A DNA stretch of 64,000 bases from assembly GCF_900010755.1 (NCBI RefSeq), contig NZ_CZJT01000088.1:156720-220719 (forward strand). Direction: 5' to 3'. The position numbers and the translations under genes were made by a program. Each line of letters starts with the position of its first letter. Within the stretch, counting starts at the first letter, position 1. The notes below the pieces were generated by a model. The model was not told the DNA's origin, searched no databases, and was given only the letters and a program-made list of their open reading frames with translations. Positions 34,178 to 43,541 of this stretch are shown here, one piece after another. This DNA is from Paeniglutamicibacter antarcticus. Lineage in GTDB: Bacteria > Actinomycetota > Actinomycetes > Actinomycetales > Micrococcaceae.

Positions 34178-34864
34178 ATGAACCAGTCAATTGTTGTAGT
34201 CTCCGGCGGCCTCGGTACCCCCTCCACCTCCGGGCTGCTCGGCCGCCAACTGGCCGAAGCAGCAGCGAACCAACTAGCCGCCACCGGCATCCAAGCCGAC
34301 ATCACGGTCCTGGAACTGCGTGACTACGCCACGGAAATCACCAACAACCTGCTCGCCGGCTACGCCCCGCCAAGGCTCCAAGAAGCTATCGACGCCGTAA
34401 CCGCAGCTGATGGACTGGTCATGGTTTCCCCGGTCTTCACTGCCTCGGTTTCCGGACTCTTCAAGTCCTTCATTGATGTGCTTGACCCGAAGTCGCTCGA
34501 GGACAAGCCGGTCCTGTTGGCAGCCACCGGCGGCAGCCCCCGCCACAACCTGGTGATTGACTACGCCATGCGCCCGATCTTCAGCTACCTCCGGGCCTCG
34601 ATCATGCCGACCAGCGTTTTCGCATCACCCGAAGACTGGGGCGCAGACCAAGGGCACGGTTCCTTGGCCGACCGCGAGCGCAGGGCAGGAAAGGAACTTG
34701 CACTGTCAATGAACGCCGGTAGCTCCGCTGGCGCTGCGCCGGTCTCCCGGGATCTGGGCGACACCCGCTCCATTGCACCCAACGTCAGTGACACGGCAAA
34801 TCCGCGTGACTCCATGAGCTCACTGCCATTTGAACAACTGTTGGCCAACATCCAGGCAGGCTAA
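34178..34864 (+). CDS. NADPH-dependent FMN reductase, CE1759 family
   Basis: The 228-residue flavodoxin-like protein has VVVSGGLGTPSTSGLLGRQL for FMN phosphate binding, VSPVFTASVSGLFKSFIDVL and LAATGGSPRHNLVIDYAMRP. This matches the CE1759 (TIGR04037) group, normally the FMN reductase partner of an LLM-type flavin monooxygenase. No LLM gene is next to it here, so its partner must be elsewhere. It is convergent with the MalY-type lyase, 34 bases away. Confidence 0.85.
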   Translation: MNQSIVVVSGGLGTPSTSGLLGRQLAEAAANQLAATGIQADITVLELRDYATEITNNLLAGYAPPRLQEAIDAVTAADGLVMVSPVFTASVSGLFKSFIDVLDPKSLEDKPVLLAATGGSPRHNLVIDYAMRPIFSYLRASIMPTSVFASPEDWGADQGHGSLADRERRAGKELALSMNAGSSAGAAPVSRDLGDTRSIAPNVSDTANPRDSMSSLPFEQLLANIQAG

Positions 34865-34898
34865 CGCACAAACAGCAGTGCAAAGACGGCCGGGGCTG

Positions 34899-36104
34899 TC
34901 AGCGGGCAAACTCAGGATCGGTGACATCACGGTTGTCGCAACCGTCAACGGCGGCGCCCATCCGGTGGATCATCCCGGCCAGCACCGACCTGGGTGTTGC
35001 GAAATTAAGCCTGACGAAGCCGGCTCCGCCCCGACCGCACGCACTTCCATCGGTCAGGGCCACCTGGGCCTCAGTCAGGAAGAACTGTGCCGGGCCCGGT
35101 TCCAGCTTCAACCGTGAGACATCAAGCCAGCCAAGGTATGTTCCCTGCGGAGCGAGGTAGCCAACCCGCGGCAGGTGTTCGGCGATCAGATCGCCGAGCA
35201 GGTTCCGTGATTCGTCCAGGTAGTTGGTGACATCCTCGAGCCACGCAGCACCGCTGCCGTATGCGGCCGCAGTTGCGGCCAGACCCACATTTGCTGCGGC
35301 GTGCTCCGGGACATCAGAGACCCGGGACCAAACGAATCTATCGGCATCATTGGTCAGCACGAGTTGGGCGCACTTCAATCCGGGTATGTTGAAAGCCTTC
35401 GTTGCCGCAACCGCAGTGATTGAATGGCCCGCGGCAACCTGCCCGAGGGACGCGTACGGCACATGGACTGATCCCCGATAAACCAGCGGGGCATGGATTT
35501 CATCGGAGAAGACCCGCGATCCAGTGGATTCGACCAGCAACGAAATCCGTTCAAGTTCTTCGCGCGCATAGACCTTCCCAATGGGGTTGTGCGGATTCAC
35601 CAACACCAAGAGCCCGCCGCCATCCAAGGCCCGTTCAAGCCCCGGCCAATCGATGGTCCATCCCGACTCGGTTTGGAGCATCCCCACCTGGATGGTGTCC
35701 CTGCCAAAACGGGAAGCCGCCACCACGAAGGGCATGTAGGTCGGGGTGAGCAGAACCAGTGGCGCGTCGGGGCGGTGGCTCGGGGAAAAATGCATGATTG
35801 CCGCATCCAAGGCAGCCATAACGCTGTTCAACGGACGAACCTGGTCGCTGTCGACGTTCCAACCGAAGCGTTGCCCCAGCCAATGCATGGTGGCCTCCTG
35901 CATGTCCCGAACCAGCGATGTCGGGGAGTACCCGGTTAATCCCCTTACCAGTGTGTCCTGTGCGGCCTCAATGACCCCAGGTGCCGTGCCGAAATCCATT
36001 TCCGCCACCCACGCTCCAAGGCTTCCGGGGTGCCCGGTCCATTTCAGCGACCCATTGTGGCGGAGTTTCTCTACTGTCAGGAGGTCAAATGGGTGGGCAG
36101 TCAT
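34899..36104 (-). CDS. PatB/MalY-type PLP C-S lyase (cystathionine beta-lyase family aminotransferase)
   Basis: The 401-residue fold-type I PLP enzyme shows WVAEMDFGTAPGV near 32-44, LVNPHNPIGKVY with NPHNPIG at 170-176, SDEIHAPLVY at 200-209, and the PLP lysine Lys236 in AATKAFNIPGLK. AEMDF and the lysine motif are those of MalY/PatB, which cleave cystathionine or other cysteine S-conjugates and can act as aminotransferases. Ends with GAGFVRLNFATPRSVL, the substrate carboxylate Arg. It has no operon partner. Confidence 0.88.
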   Translation of the reverse strand: MTAHPFDLLTVEKLRHNGSLKWTGHPGSLGAWVAEMDFGTAPGVIEAAQDTLVRGLTGYSPTSLVRDMQEATMHWLGQRFGWNVDSDQVRPLNSVMAALDAAIMHFSPSHRPDAPLVLLTPTYMPFVVAASRFGRDTIQVGMLQTESGWTIDWPGLERALDGGGLLVLVNPHNPIGKVYAREELERISLLVESTGSRVFSDEIHAPLVYRGSVHVPYASLGQVAAGHSITAVAATKAFNIPGLKCAQLVLTNDADRFVWSRVSDVPEHAAANVGLAATAAAYGSGAAWLEDVTNYLDESRNLLGDLIAEHLPRVGYLAPQGTYLGWLDVSRLKLEPGPAQFFLTEAQVALTDGSACGRGGAGFVRLNFATPRSVLAGMIHRMGAAVDGCDNRDVTDPEFAR

Positions 36105-36260
36105 TTAGCCAGCTTAGACTCGTTCGACTTCCAGCGGTACAGGGTTCCTTGGCTTTATGCATCACTAAAAGCTGATGCATTCGGTAGGTTGATAGTCATA
36201 GCCCGGACACCGGGAAAGCCGGGGCGGGGCAACCCGCGCCCCCAGGGAAGAGCCTCCGCG

Positions 36261-36761
36261 ATGATGCAAGATCGCAACGAATCGGTTGAGGAACGGTTGG
36301 ACAGGAACTGGAACGAATTGCTCCAGGAAATGCGCGTGATGCAGACCGGCGTGCAGATCCTTGCAGCTTTTCTGGTGGTTCTGCCGTTCCAGGCACGCTT
36401 CACGATTCTTGACCCGGGTGATCAAGTTTTCTATGTGGTGTTGTTGATTTTCTCGGCGTTGGTCATCGTCCTGATCCTGGCACCCATCGCCATCCACCGG
36501 CATTTCTTTGGCCACCGGGTCAAGGTCACCACGGTGCACATGGGGCATGCCATCTCAAAAATCGTTGTCCTTGCCGTGGGCATGCTGGTGGCAGGATGCG
36601 TCTGGTTTGTGATCCAGGTGCTCATGGGTTGGTTCTGGGGGGTGGTTGTTGGCGGTACCTTGATGGCGGTGGTGGTCTTCCTGCTTTTCGTTTGGCCCAG
36701 GATCATCAAGCCGCGGCCTTCGTTGCCGGTACTGCCCATCACTGACCCTGGCCAGGTGTAG
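36261..36761 (+). CDS. DUF6328 family membrane protein
   Basis: The 166-residue protein begins with an acidic helix then LDRNWNELLQEMRVMQTGVQ and ILAAFLVVLPFQARF, the DUF6328 hallmark. It has four membrane spans in total, closing with VWPRIIKPRPSLP. The function is unknown. The frame extends far upstream but AGGGAAG precedes the paired ATG codons at 36261 and 36264. A bidirectional terminator follows. Confidence 0.85.
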   Translation: MMQDRNESVEERLDRNWNELLQEMRVMQTGVQILAAFLVVLPFQARFTILDPGDQVFYVVLLIFSALVIVLILAPIAIHRHFFGHRVKVTTVHMGHAISKIVVLAVGMLVAGCVWFVIQVLMGWFWGVVVGGTLMAVVVFLLFVWPRIIKPRPSLPVLPITDPGQV

Positions 36762-36803
36762 ACAACTGGCCCGCGTCAGGGTGCCCGTGACCTTAAGCAA
36801 ATA

Positions 36804-36843
36804 CGGGCGGCCGGATCGCTCGAATTGAGGATCCGGCCGCCCG
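36804..36843. terminator. bidirectional terminator
   Basis: CGGGCGGCCGGATC (36804-36817) pairs perfectly with GATCCGGCCGCCCG (36830-36843), a 14-bp stem between the convergent DUF6328 and ROK kinase genes. Confidence 0.75.
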
Positions 36844-36889
36844 AACAGGGACTCACCGGTTTTGCCGTGTTCTAGAACAACGAGTGCAT

Positions 36890-37789
36890 CTAAAGCAGTT
36901 CGTCGGCGAACTGTGAGGCCCCAACAGCCACCGCGTCAGCCCCCAAACCACTGCGCAGGACCTTGACCGGGTTCCCGGAAATGGGCGGGGTCCGGCGCAG
37001 TGTCGAATCCATGGCTGGCTGCAATAGATCCCATGAATGGGCGACTCCGCCACCAATGATTAAGGCGGAAATATCAAGGATTCCGGAAATCATCAGAGCT
37101 GCCCGGGCCAAGCCCTTGCCTGCGTCGGCAAAGAGCCGCGCAGCTACCTCATCGCCCCCGCGGGCCAAACCGGCAACTTCCTTGGCGCTGGCGGTTATTC
37201 CGGTTGCCTGAGTGTAAAGCGAAGCAATTGAACGCCCCGCGGCAATCGTCTCCAGGTGGCCGCTGCGGCCACACGTGCACAAGAGGTCACCAAAGCCCGG
37301 GATATGTCCGATTTCAGCTGCCGCCCCGTGTTCCCCCGTGTGCAGGGTGGAGTTCAGGACAAGCCCGCCACCCACTCCTGTTCCCAGGGCAATGCCAAAG
37401 AAATTCTCAATTCCGCGGCCGGCGCCAAAGCGCTGTTCACCCAGCACGAAGGCTGCGACATCGTTGCCTACGCTCACCGGCATGTTCAAGGATGCCCGGA
37501 GTTTTTCGCCCAACGGGTAACCCTCCCAGCCGGTGAATGAGTCACTGGCGGCAAGCACCACGCCACGGGAGTCAATGACCCCGGCGGCGCCGACCCCGGC
37601 AATGCGCGGGGCCAAGCCCGAGCGCTCGGTGGCCAGGTCGGCCACCGAACGGCATGCAGCAACCATGGCATCCCCGCCGTGTTCGGCGGGGGTGCTTGTG
37701 TGGGCACTGCCCTTGATGTTTCCATCAACATCCAACACCACGGCGGAAATGCCGGTTCCGCCAATATCAATTCCTAGACGTGGATACAC
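36890..37789 (-). CDS. ROK family sugar kinase at end of peptide transporter operon
   Basis: The 299 residues carry the ATP-binding DIGGTGI (8-14) and GIALGTGVGGGLVLN (132-146), the ROK His in EIGH (159-162) and a zinc-loop CTCGRSGHLE (171-180). The usual third Cys of CxCGxxGCxE is His178. No DNA-binding domain is present, so this is a kinase of glucose, N-acetylglucosamine or similar. The start lies two bases after the stop of the transporter ATPase gene, so it is the last gene of that operon. A sugar-peptide (muropeptide) substrate for the operon is a possibility. Confidence 0.85.
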   Translation of the reverse strand: MYPRLGIDIGGTGISAVVLDVDGNIKGSAHTSTPAEHGGDAMVAACRSVADLATERSGLAPRIAGVGAAGVIDSRGVVLAASDSFTGWEGYPLGEKLRASLNMPVSVGNDVAAFVLGEQRFGAGRGIENFFGIALGTGVGGGLVLNSTLHTGEHGAAAEIGHIPGFGDLLCTCGRSGHLETIAAGRSIASLYTQATGITASAKEVAGLARGGDEVAARLFADAGKGLARAALMISGILDISALIIGGGVAHSWDLLQPAMDSTLRRTPPISGNPVKVLRSGLGADAVAVGASQFADELL

Positions 37790-37791
37790 CG

Positions 37792-39528
37792 CTAGGAACC
37801 CGTGGAAATTGATGAAAGCAAGGCAGTGCGTGCTTCACGGCGCTGTTTTTGCGCCACTGGATCCGGGGACGGAATCGAAGCCACCAGGTGACGGGTGTAT
37901 GACTCGGCAGGGTGCTGAAGCACCTGTGCGGAAAGCCCCGTCTCGATCACGTTGCCGTGCTGCATGACCGTCACACGCTGGGACACCGAATGCACGACGG
38001 CAAGGTCGTGGCTGATGAACAAGCAGCCGAAGCCGTGTTCCTTCTGCAGGTCCAGCAACAAGGTCAGGACCTCGTCCTGCACCGAAACGTCCAAGGCGCT
38101 CGTCGGCTCATCGGCGATGAGCAGCTCCGGGGCCAGGGCCAAGGCGCGGGCCAAACCAATGCGCTGGCGCTGCCCGCCGGAAAGCTCGTGGGGGTAGCGG
38201 TTGGCGTTGTTGGCCGGCAAACGAACGGCTTCCAACAAGTCATTCACGCGGGACTCGCGCGCGGCCCGGCGGGGACGCCGGCCGTTGACTCCATGCATGA
38301 TCAGCGGTTCGGCGATGGAGTCGCCGACTGTCATGCGCGGGTCAAGCGATCCGCCCGGATCCTGGAAAATGATGCCGATGCGTGAACGCAGCTTGCGGAT
38401 TTCACGGTTTGAAGCCTTTAACAGGTTGGCGCCGAAGAGCGTGATTTCGCCTCCGGTCACCGGGACCAAGCCCAACGGGGCCCGGCCAAGTGTCGACTTT
38501 CCCGAACCGGATTCGCCGACCAATCCGACGATTTCGCCGCGGTTGATCAGCAAGTCAGCCTGATTGACCGCACGCAGCTTGCGACCGCCACTGGTGTAGT
38601 CAACGCACAATGCGCGCATGTCCAGCACCGGATCAACGGCCACGGCGGCTTCAACGGATCCTGGATGTTCCGGGGCCTGGGCTCGTTCTTCGGCGATGAT
38701 GGCATCCCACTGGGCTTCGGGAAGCGTGGGGACCGCGGCCAACAGGGCTTGGGTGTAAGGCTCTGCCGGTGCCGTCAACACCTGCAGGGTGGTTCCGGTT
38801 TCGACGACCAGTCCCGCGTTCATCACGACGACCCGGTCCGAAAGGTCTGCCACCACGCCCATGTTGTGGGTGATCAGCAGCAACGCGGTATCGGTTTCCT
38901 TCACCAGCTTGCGCAGCAACTCAAGGATTTCGGCCTGGACCGTGACGTCCAATGCCGTGGTGGGCTCATCGGCGATGATCAGCGTGGGGTTGCAGGCCAG
39001 GGCGATGGCGATGACCACCCGCTGGCGCTGGCCTCCGGAGAGCTGGTGCGGGAAGTTCCGTGCCTTGACCGCCGGATCGGGGATACCGACCCGGTCAAGC
39101 AGGGCTACCGCTCGTTCCATGGCCTCGGGCTTGGAAAGCCCCCGGTGGTTAAGCAGCGCCTCGGCAACCTGCTTGCCGACCTTCATCGACGGGTTAAGCG
39201 CGGTCATCGGTTCCTGGAAGACCATGGAGACCACGTTGCCCCGCTTGGAATCCATGACGGGCTCCGACGCGTTGAGCACATCGGCCCCGTCAACCTCAAC
39301 CACGCCGGAGGTGTGGGCGGTGGAAGGCAGCAGCGACATGGCAGTCAGTGAGGTGATGGTCTTGCCGGAGCCGGATTCACCGACCACTGCCAGGACTTCG
39401 CCGCGGGCCACCGAGAAGGAGACTCCGCGCACCGCGTTGACGACGCCGTACTTGGTCTTGAAATCAACCACAAGGTTTTCGACCTTCAGGGCCGGGACAT
39501 TTGTGGGTTCTGCTGGGGTGTTGCTCAT
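37792..39528 (-). CDS. dipeptide/oligopeptide ABC transporter, fused ATPase (DppD-DppF type)
   Basis: The 578-residue protein holds two complete nucleotide-binding domains. The first has Walker A GESGSGKT (50-57), LSGGQRQRVVIA and LIIADEPTTALDV. The second has a second GESGSGKST, LSGGQRQRIGLARAL and LLIADEPTSALDVSV. Each has the oligopeptide-transporter C-terminal extension. It powers uptake with the two permeases upstream; 4-base overlaps couple it to them. Confidence 0.93.
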   Translation of the reverse strand: MSNTPAEPTNVPALKVENLVVDFKTKYGVVNAVRGVSFSVARGEVLAVVGESGSGKTITSLTAMSLLPSTAHTSGVVEVDGADVLNASEPVMDSKRGNVVSMVFQEPMTALNPSMKVGKQVAEALLNHRGLSKPEAMERAVALLDRVGIPDPAVKARNFPHQLSGGQRQRVVIAIALACNPTLIIADEPTTALDVTVQAEILELLRKLVKETDTALLLITHNMGVVADLSDRVVVMNAGLVVETGTTLQVLTAPAEPYTQALLAAVPTLPEAQWDAIIAEERAQAPEHPGSVEAAVAVDPVLDMRALCVDYTSGGRKLRAVNQADLLINRGEIVGLVGESGSGKSTLGRAPLGLVPVTGGEITLFGANLLKASNREIRKLRSRIGIIFQDPGGSLDPRMTVGDSIAEPLIMHGVNGRRPRRAARESRVNDLLEAVRLPANNANRYPHELSGGQRQRIGLARALALAPELLIADEPTSALDVSVQDEVLTLLLDLQKEHGFGCLFISHDLAVVHSVSQRVTVMQHGNVIETGLSAQVLQHPAESYTRHLVASIPSPDPVAQKQRREARTALLSSISTGS

Positions 39529-40403
39529 GAGCGGCCTCGTACATCAAACATGTCGCGCAGGCCATCACCGATGAAGTTGAAGGCGCTGACGATCAAAACA
39601 ATGGCAATACCTGCGGGGAAGATCAACCACCAGGCGCCGGAATACACAGCTGAGATACCGTCAGTGAGCATGGCTCCCCAGTCGGTGGACGGCGGCTGCA
39701 GGCCCATGCCCAGGAAGCTGATGTAGGCAATGAGCAAGATGGCGTCGGCAACCTGGAAGGTCGCGTTGACCACCACGGTGCCAATGGTGTTGGGGATGAT
39801 GTGGCGCAGGATCGCCCGGGAGTTCGAACCGCCGGTGGCCTTGATGGCCAACACGTAGTCGCGGCTCTTCAGGGACAGCGCCTCGGCGCGGGTCAGGCGG
39901 GCCGGAACCAGCCAGGAGACCACGGCGATGATCAGGATCATCATCCACTCGCTGGGACGCACAATGGCGGAAATGACAAGCAGCAGGAAGATGCCGGGGA
40001 TGGCGATGCCGGCATCCACGATGCGCATCATGGTGGCATCGACCCAACCGCCGAGGTAACCGGCGACCGAACCCCACAGGGTTCCCAAGATGGTGGCGAG
40101 CACGCCCGCGGCGAGTCCCACCAGGATGGAGGTGCGGCCGGCCACCATGAGCCTGCCCAGCACGTCGTAGCCCAGGCCGTCGGTGCCCAACGGGTGCCCG
40201 TCCTCGCCCGGCTTGAGGTCCGCCTGCAAGAGGTTGGTGGAGACCTGTTCCGTTTGGTAGATCAGCGGTCCGATGAAGCTGAAGATCATCAGGGCGACAA
40301 CGATAATCACACCAAGTACTGCAAGTTTGTTAGAGAAGAACTGGCGCGCCGCGCGGGACGCGGGGGACTTCGGAGCCGGACGGCTCAGGGTTGTGGCACT
40401 CAC
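39525..40403 (-). CDS. peptide ABC transporter permease (DppC type)
   Basis: The 292 residues have an N-terminal OppC_N segment with one span, the HPLGTDGLGYDVLGRLMVAG motif of DppC proteins, and five further spans. The EAA loop is IKATGGSNSRAILRHIIPN. It overlaps both neighbours by four bases (ATGA), so expression is tightly coupled. Confidence 0.92.
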   Translation of the reverse strand: MSATTLSRPAPKSPASRAARQFFSNKLAVLGVIIVVALMIFSFIGPLIYQTEQVSTNLLQADLKPGEDGHPLGTDGLGYDVLGRLMVAGRTSILVGLAAGVLATILGTLWGSVAGYLGGWVDATMMRIVDAGIAIPGIFLLLVISAIVRPSEWMMILIIAVVSWLVPARLTRAEALSLKSRDYVLAIKATGGSNSRAILRHIIPNTIGTVVVNATFQVADAILLIAYISFLGMGLQPPSTDWGAMLTDGISAVYSGAWWLIFPAGIAIVLIVSAFNFIGDGLRDMFDVRGRS

Positions 40404-41401
40404 TTAACACCTCCACGGGCGCGGGGATCGAGAATGAACTGGGTGACATCTGCCAGCAGGGAACCGATAACGGTGGCCACCGAGATGACCAAGACACATC
40501 CCAGCAGGACCGGGAAATCGGAGGTCTGTGCCGCGTTCCAGAAGAGCAAGCCCATGCCCGGGTAGTTGAATAGCTGTTCGACCACCAGTGCACCGCCGAA
40601 CATCACCGGCAGGTAGTAGCCGAGCATCGTGACCACCGGGGTCAGCGAGTTGCGCAGCACATGGCGGGAGACGACCTTGTTCATCGGGGTGCCCTTGGCA
40701 CGCGCGGTGCGGACGTAATCCTCATGCAGGTTGTCGATGGTCGAGGAGCGCATATAACGGGAGAACGTCGCCACGCCCGCCAGGCCGCTGGTGAGCACCG
40801 GCAGGATCATTTCCTTGGGCTGGGACAGGATTTCGGCCACGGTGTCGCCCTGCGGGGCGCTGGCCGGAAGCCAACCCAGGAACTGCGAGAAGAACATGAT
40901 CAACAGCAGGCCCAGGAAGAAGCTGGGGGTTGAGTAGACGATGAAGTTCAGGCCGGTCATCACGTAGTCGAAGGGTTTGTTGCGGCGCAATGCCTGAGCC
41001 ATGCCCAGCGGGATGGCCACGAGCAGGGCCCCGCCCACGGCGGCCAGTGCCAACACGAGGGTCTTGGGAAGGCGCTGGGCGATCAGCGAGGAGACGTCGG
41101 TGTTCATCACGAATGAACGGCCGAGGTCTCCCTGCAGCCACTGGCCAACATAGTTGAAGTACTGCTGGATGAGCGGCAGGTCGAAGCCCTGCTCATGGTT
41201 GAATGCCGCAATTTGGGCTTCGGTGGCCTGCTGGCCCAGGATGCCGCGGGCGGGCCCGCCGGGCAGGGCCTGGAGCAGCAGGAACACAATAACCGAGACG
41301 ATCGCGATGACGACCGCCGCCTGCACAAGTCTTTTGGCTAAAAACCAACTGAACAGCCGAATCCCTGAGCTATCGCGAATGGCGGTGGTGGTGGTCGACA
41401 T
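40400..41401 (-). CDS. peptide ABC transporter permease (DppB type)
   Basis: The 333-residue permease has six spans, an external QYFNYVGQWLQGDLGRSFVM typical of DppB, and the EAA loop YVRTARAKGTPMNKVVSRHV. AAGGGAG precedes the ATG. It forms the channel heterodimer with the DppC-type protein that overlaps its end. Confidence 0.92.
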   Translation of the reverse strand: MSTTTTAIRDSSGIRLFSWFLAKRLVQAAVVIAIVSVIVFLLLQALPGGPARGILGQQATEAQIAAFNHEQGFDLPLIQQYFNYVGQWLQGDLGRSFVMNTDVSSLIAQRLPKTLVLALAAVGGALLVAIPLGMAQALRRNKPFDYVMTGLNFIVYSTPSFFLGLLLIMFFSQFLGWLPASAPQGDTVAEILSQPKEMILPVLTSGLAGVATFSRYMRSSTIDNLHEDYVRTARAKGTPMNKVVSRHVLRNSLTPVVTMLGYYLPVMFGGALVVEQLFNYPGMGLLFWNAAQTSDFPVLLGCVLVISVATVIGSLLADVTQFILDPRARGGVK

Positions 41402-41430
41402 CGACGATTCTCCCTTCTTGGTGGGCCGAA

Positions 41431-41445
41431 GCCCGGTTGCCGGGC
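41431..41445 (-). other. intercistronic hairpin between binding-protein and permease genes
   Basis: GCCCGG-TTG-CCGGGC is a perfect 6-bp stem; next to it GGGCCCCCTGGGGGACCC (41442-41459) can form a second tight hairpin. Such stems between a binding-protein gene and its permease genes commonly protect the upstream mRNA and keep binding protein in excess. This is inference from position. Confidence 0.45.
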
Positions 41446-41484
41446 CCCCTGGGGGACCCTATTTAGTGGACTAGGAAGTCCTGA

Positions 41485-43326
41485 TTACTTGTTCCAACCC
41501 CAACGCTGCGGGAAGAAGTTGGCGGTCGGGTCCTGCGTGGTGCCGGTCACGCCGTCGCGGATGACCGATACCTGGTAGACCGGGTTCGGCAGCCACATCA
41601 CCGGGAGCTGCTCGGCCAACAATGCCGAGTAGTCCTGCATGGTCTTCGGGTCGTTGGTGGTCAACGCCTCGTCCATGAGCTTGTCGGCTTCTGCGTTGGA
41701 GTAGTTGCCGAAGTTCACCGAAGCACCGGTGGAGAAGATGCGTTCGCCGGTCGGGTAGGCCGGGAAGTACCAGGATCCTGCGGCACCGAAGTAGGAGAAC
41801 TCCCAGGTGCAATCAGGTGCGTCGGATTCACACGGTGCGGTGCGGTTCAGCACGGTGTTCAGCGGTGCGCGGTCGAAGCTCACGGCAACGCCGATGTCGC
41901 GGAAGGAGGACTGCATGGCGGCGAACTGCTTGTCTGCCTCATCCGAGCCCGACTGGACCATCATGGTCAGGTCCATCTTGGTTCCGGCGGCAACGCCTTC
42001 GCCACACTGGTTCTCTGCTGCGCCCGCTTCTTCGCAAACCAATACGCCGTCGGCGCCGGCCTTCCAGCCGTGGGCGGCGAAGAGTGACTTGGCCTTTTCA
42101 AGGTCGTACGGGTACGGGTTGTTCTTCTGCGACTCGGAGAGGTACGGCGACGGGATGTCCTGCGGGACCGGGCCGTAGACAGGGTTTGCGCCGTTCTTCC
42201 AGATCACCTTGGAGATGGTTGGCTGGTCGATAGCGGACTGCAAGGCCTGGCGCACGTAGAGCTGCTTGAAGGTGTTGCCCAACTTCGGGTTGTTGAAGTT
42301 GTAGGGCATGTAGGTGATGGCCCAGCCCTTCCACGGTTCAATCTGGAAGCCCAGGGATTCGAACTGTGACTGCTGGTCGATCATCGAGGTGGGGATGTAG
42401 CCGTAGTCGATGCCCTTGGATCGAAGCAGGTTCACTTCGGCATCGGAGGAGGTGAACGGAAGCAGGTTCACTGTGGTGACCTGTGCGGCGTCCGGGCCGT
42501 CGTACTTTTCGTTCTTGCTCAGCGTGGTCTTGCCTGCGTTGTCGAAAGCGCCGAGGGTGAAGGGGCCGGAAACGGTCTTCCACAACGGGTTGGTGGCGTA
42601 GGACGCCATGTCCTCCGAGGACTTGGACAGGTAACCGAAGATCGCCTTGGCACCGGCGGCGGTGCGGTCCTCGTCGCCGACCTTGCCCTCATCGCTGGTC
42701 TTGGCCCAGGCGTGGTGCGGCAGCGGCTTGATGGAAGTCAGCTGCGTGGAGTTCAGCCAGTCCTGGTTGTACACCTTGTCGAAGGTCAGGGTGAAGGTCT
42801 TCTCATCGGTGTAATCGATGTTGGTGATGTTGTCAGGAAGACGGCCTTCCTTGTAGCCGCCCCAGGTTTCTTTGTTCGCCTTGATCAGGTTGAACCAGAA
42901 CTCAACGTCGCGTGTGGTGATCGCGGTGCCATCGGACCAGTGCATGTCGCGCATGTGGAAGGTCACGGATTTGCCGTCCGCCGCGTACTCCATCTTGTCG
43001 GCGATGCCGGTTTCGAGGTCCAGCTTCATCTCGCCCTTGGAGCCGTCGAAGGTGAACATCGGGGACCAGAGCGACTGGGCAATGGAGGAGTTGTGGGTGG
43101 CCATCTTGCCGGCGATGCCGATGGGAAGGATCCAGTTCGGGGTGGCGTTGGGCGGAAGTGCGTAGTTCACCACGTTGGTGTCGACGCCTGCAGGGACCGT
43201 TGCAGCACTTCCCGAGGACTTGGGCGTTTCGCTGTTTCCGCTGCCGGCGCAGCCGGTAAGCAGCAGTGCGAAAGCGGTGATGCCAGCGGCAAGCCCGACT
43301 TTCAAGCGTTTGCGATCGTTAGACAT
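41485..43326 (-). CDS. peptide ABC transporter substrate-binding lipoprotein (family 5)
   Basis: The 613-residue protein has a lipoprotein signal (LLLTGCAGSG) and the long family-5 binding fold, with DMHWSDGTAITTRDVEFWFN (the SBP_bac_5 signature) and LYVRQALQSAIDQPTISKV. It is larger than typical dipeptide-binding proteins, suggesting a bulky ligand. AGGAGA nine bases before ATG 43326 fixes the start; the longer open frame upstream is promoter DNA. First gene of a leftward operon (binding protein, DppB, DppC, fused ATPase, ROK kinase). A divergent ROK repressor probably controls it. Confidence 0.92.
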   Translation of the reverse strand: MSNDRKRLKVGLAAGITAFALLLTGCAGSGNSETPKSSGSAATVPAGVDTNVVNYALPPNATPNWILPIGIAGKMATHNSSIAQSLWSPMFTFDGSKGEMKLDLETGIADKMEYAADGKSVTFHMRDMHWSDGTAITTRDVEFWFNLIKANKETWGGYKEGRLPDNITNIDYTDEKTFTLTFDKVYNQDWLNSTQLTSIKPLPHHAWAKTSDEGKVGDEDRTAAGAKAIFGYLSKSSEDMASYATNPLWKTVSGPFTLGAFDNAGKTTLSKNEKYDGPDAAQVTTVNLLPFTSSDAEVNLLRSKGIDYGYIPTSMIDQQSQFESLGFQIEPWKGWAITYMPYNFNNPKLGNTFKQLYVRQALQSAIDQPTISKVIWKNGANPVYGPVPQDIPSPYLSESQKNNPYPYDLEKAKSLFAAHGWKAGADGVLVCEEAGAAENQCGEGVAAGTKMDLTMMVQSGSDEADKQFAAMQSSFRDIGVAVSFDRAPLNTVLNRTAPCESDAPDCTWEFSYFGAAGSWYFPAYPTGERIFSTGASVNFGNYSNAEADKLMDEALTTNDPKTMQDYSALLAEQLPVMWLPNPVYQVSVIRDGVTGTTQDPTANFFPQRWGWNK

Positions 43327-43373
43327 TGAGCGATCTCTCCTGAGCGTAGGTGTGGAGGGTGAAGCTAAAACAG

Positions 43374-43393
43374 TTAGTTCGCCATCGAACAAA
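43374..43393. promoter_or_regulatory. candidate ROK-repressor operator
   Basis: TTAGTTCG (43374-43381)-CCAT-CGAACAAA (43386-43393) is an inverted repeat with one mismatch, 48 bases before the binding-protein ATG in the gap between the divergent transporter and ROK regulator genes. AT-rich ends with a central CG step fit NagC/XylR-type sites. Confidence 0.45.
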
Positions 43394-43541
43394 GTATGGT
43401 TTGAAATGGAAGAACTATGTGTAATATAGAGCACAAGTGACGGGTAGCGCATCTCGGTAACGTAACGATTGGTGCAGAGCGTGCAGAAAACCATGGCCGA
43501 CAAGCCAAAGTCAGAGTTATGAAAATCGAAAGGACGTGCCC

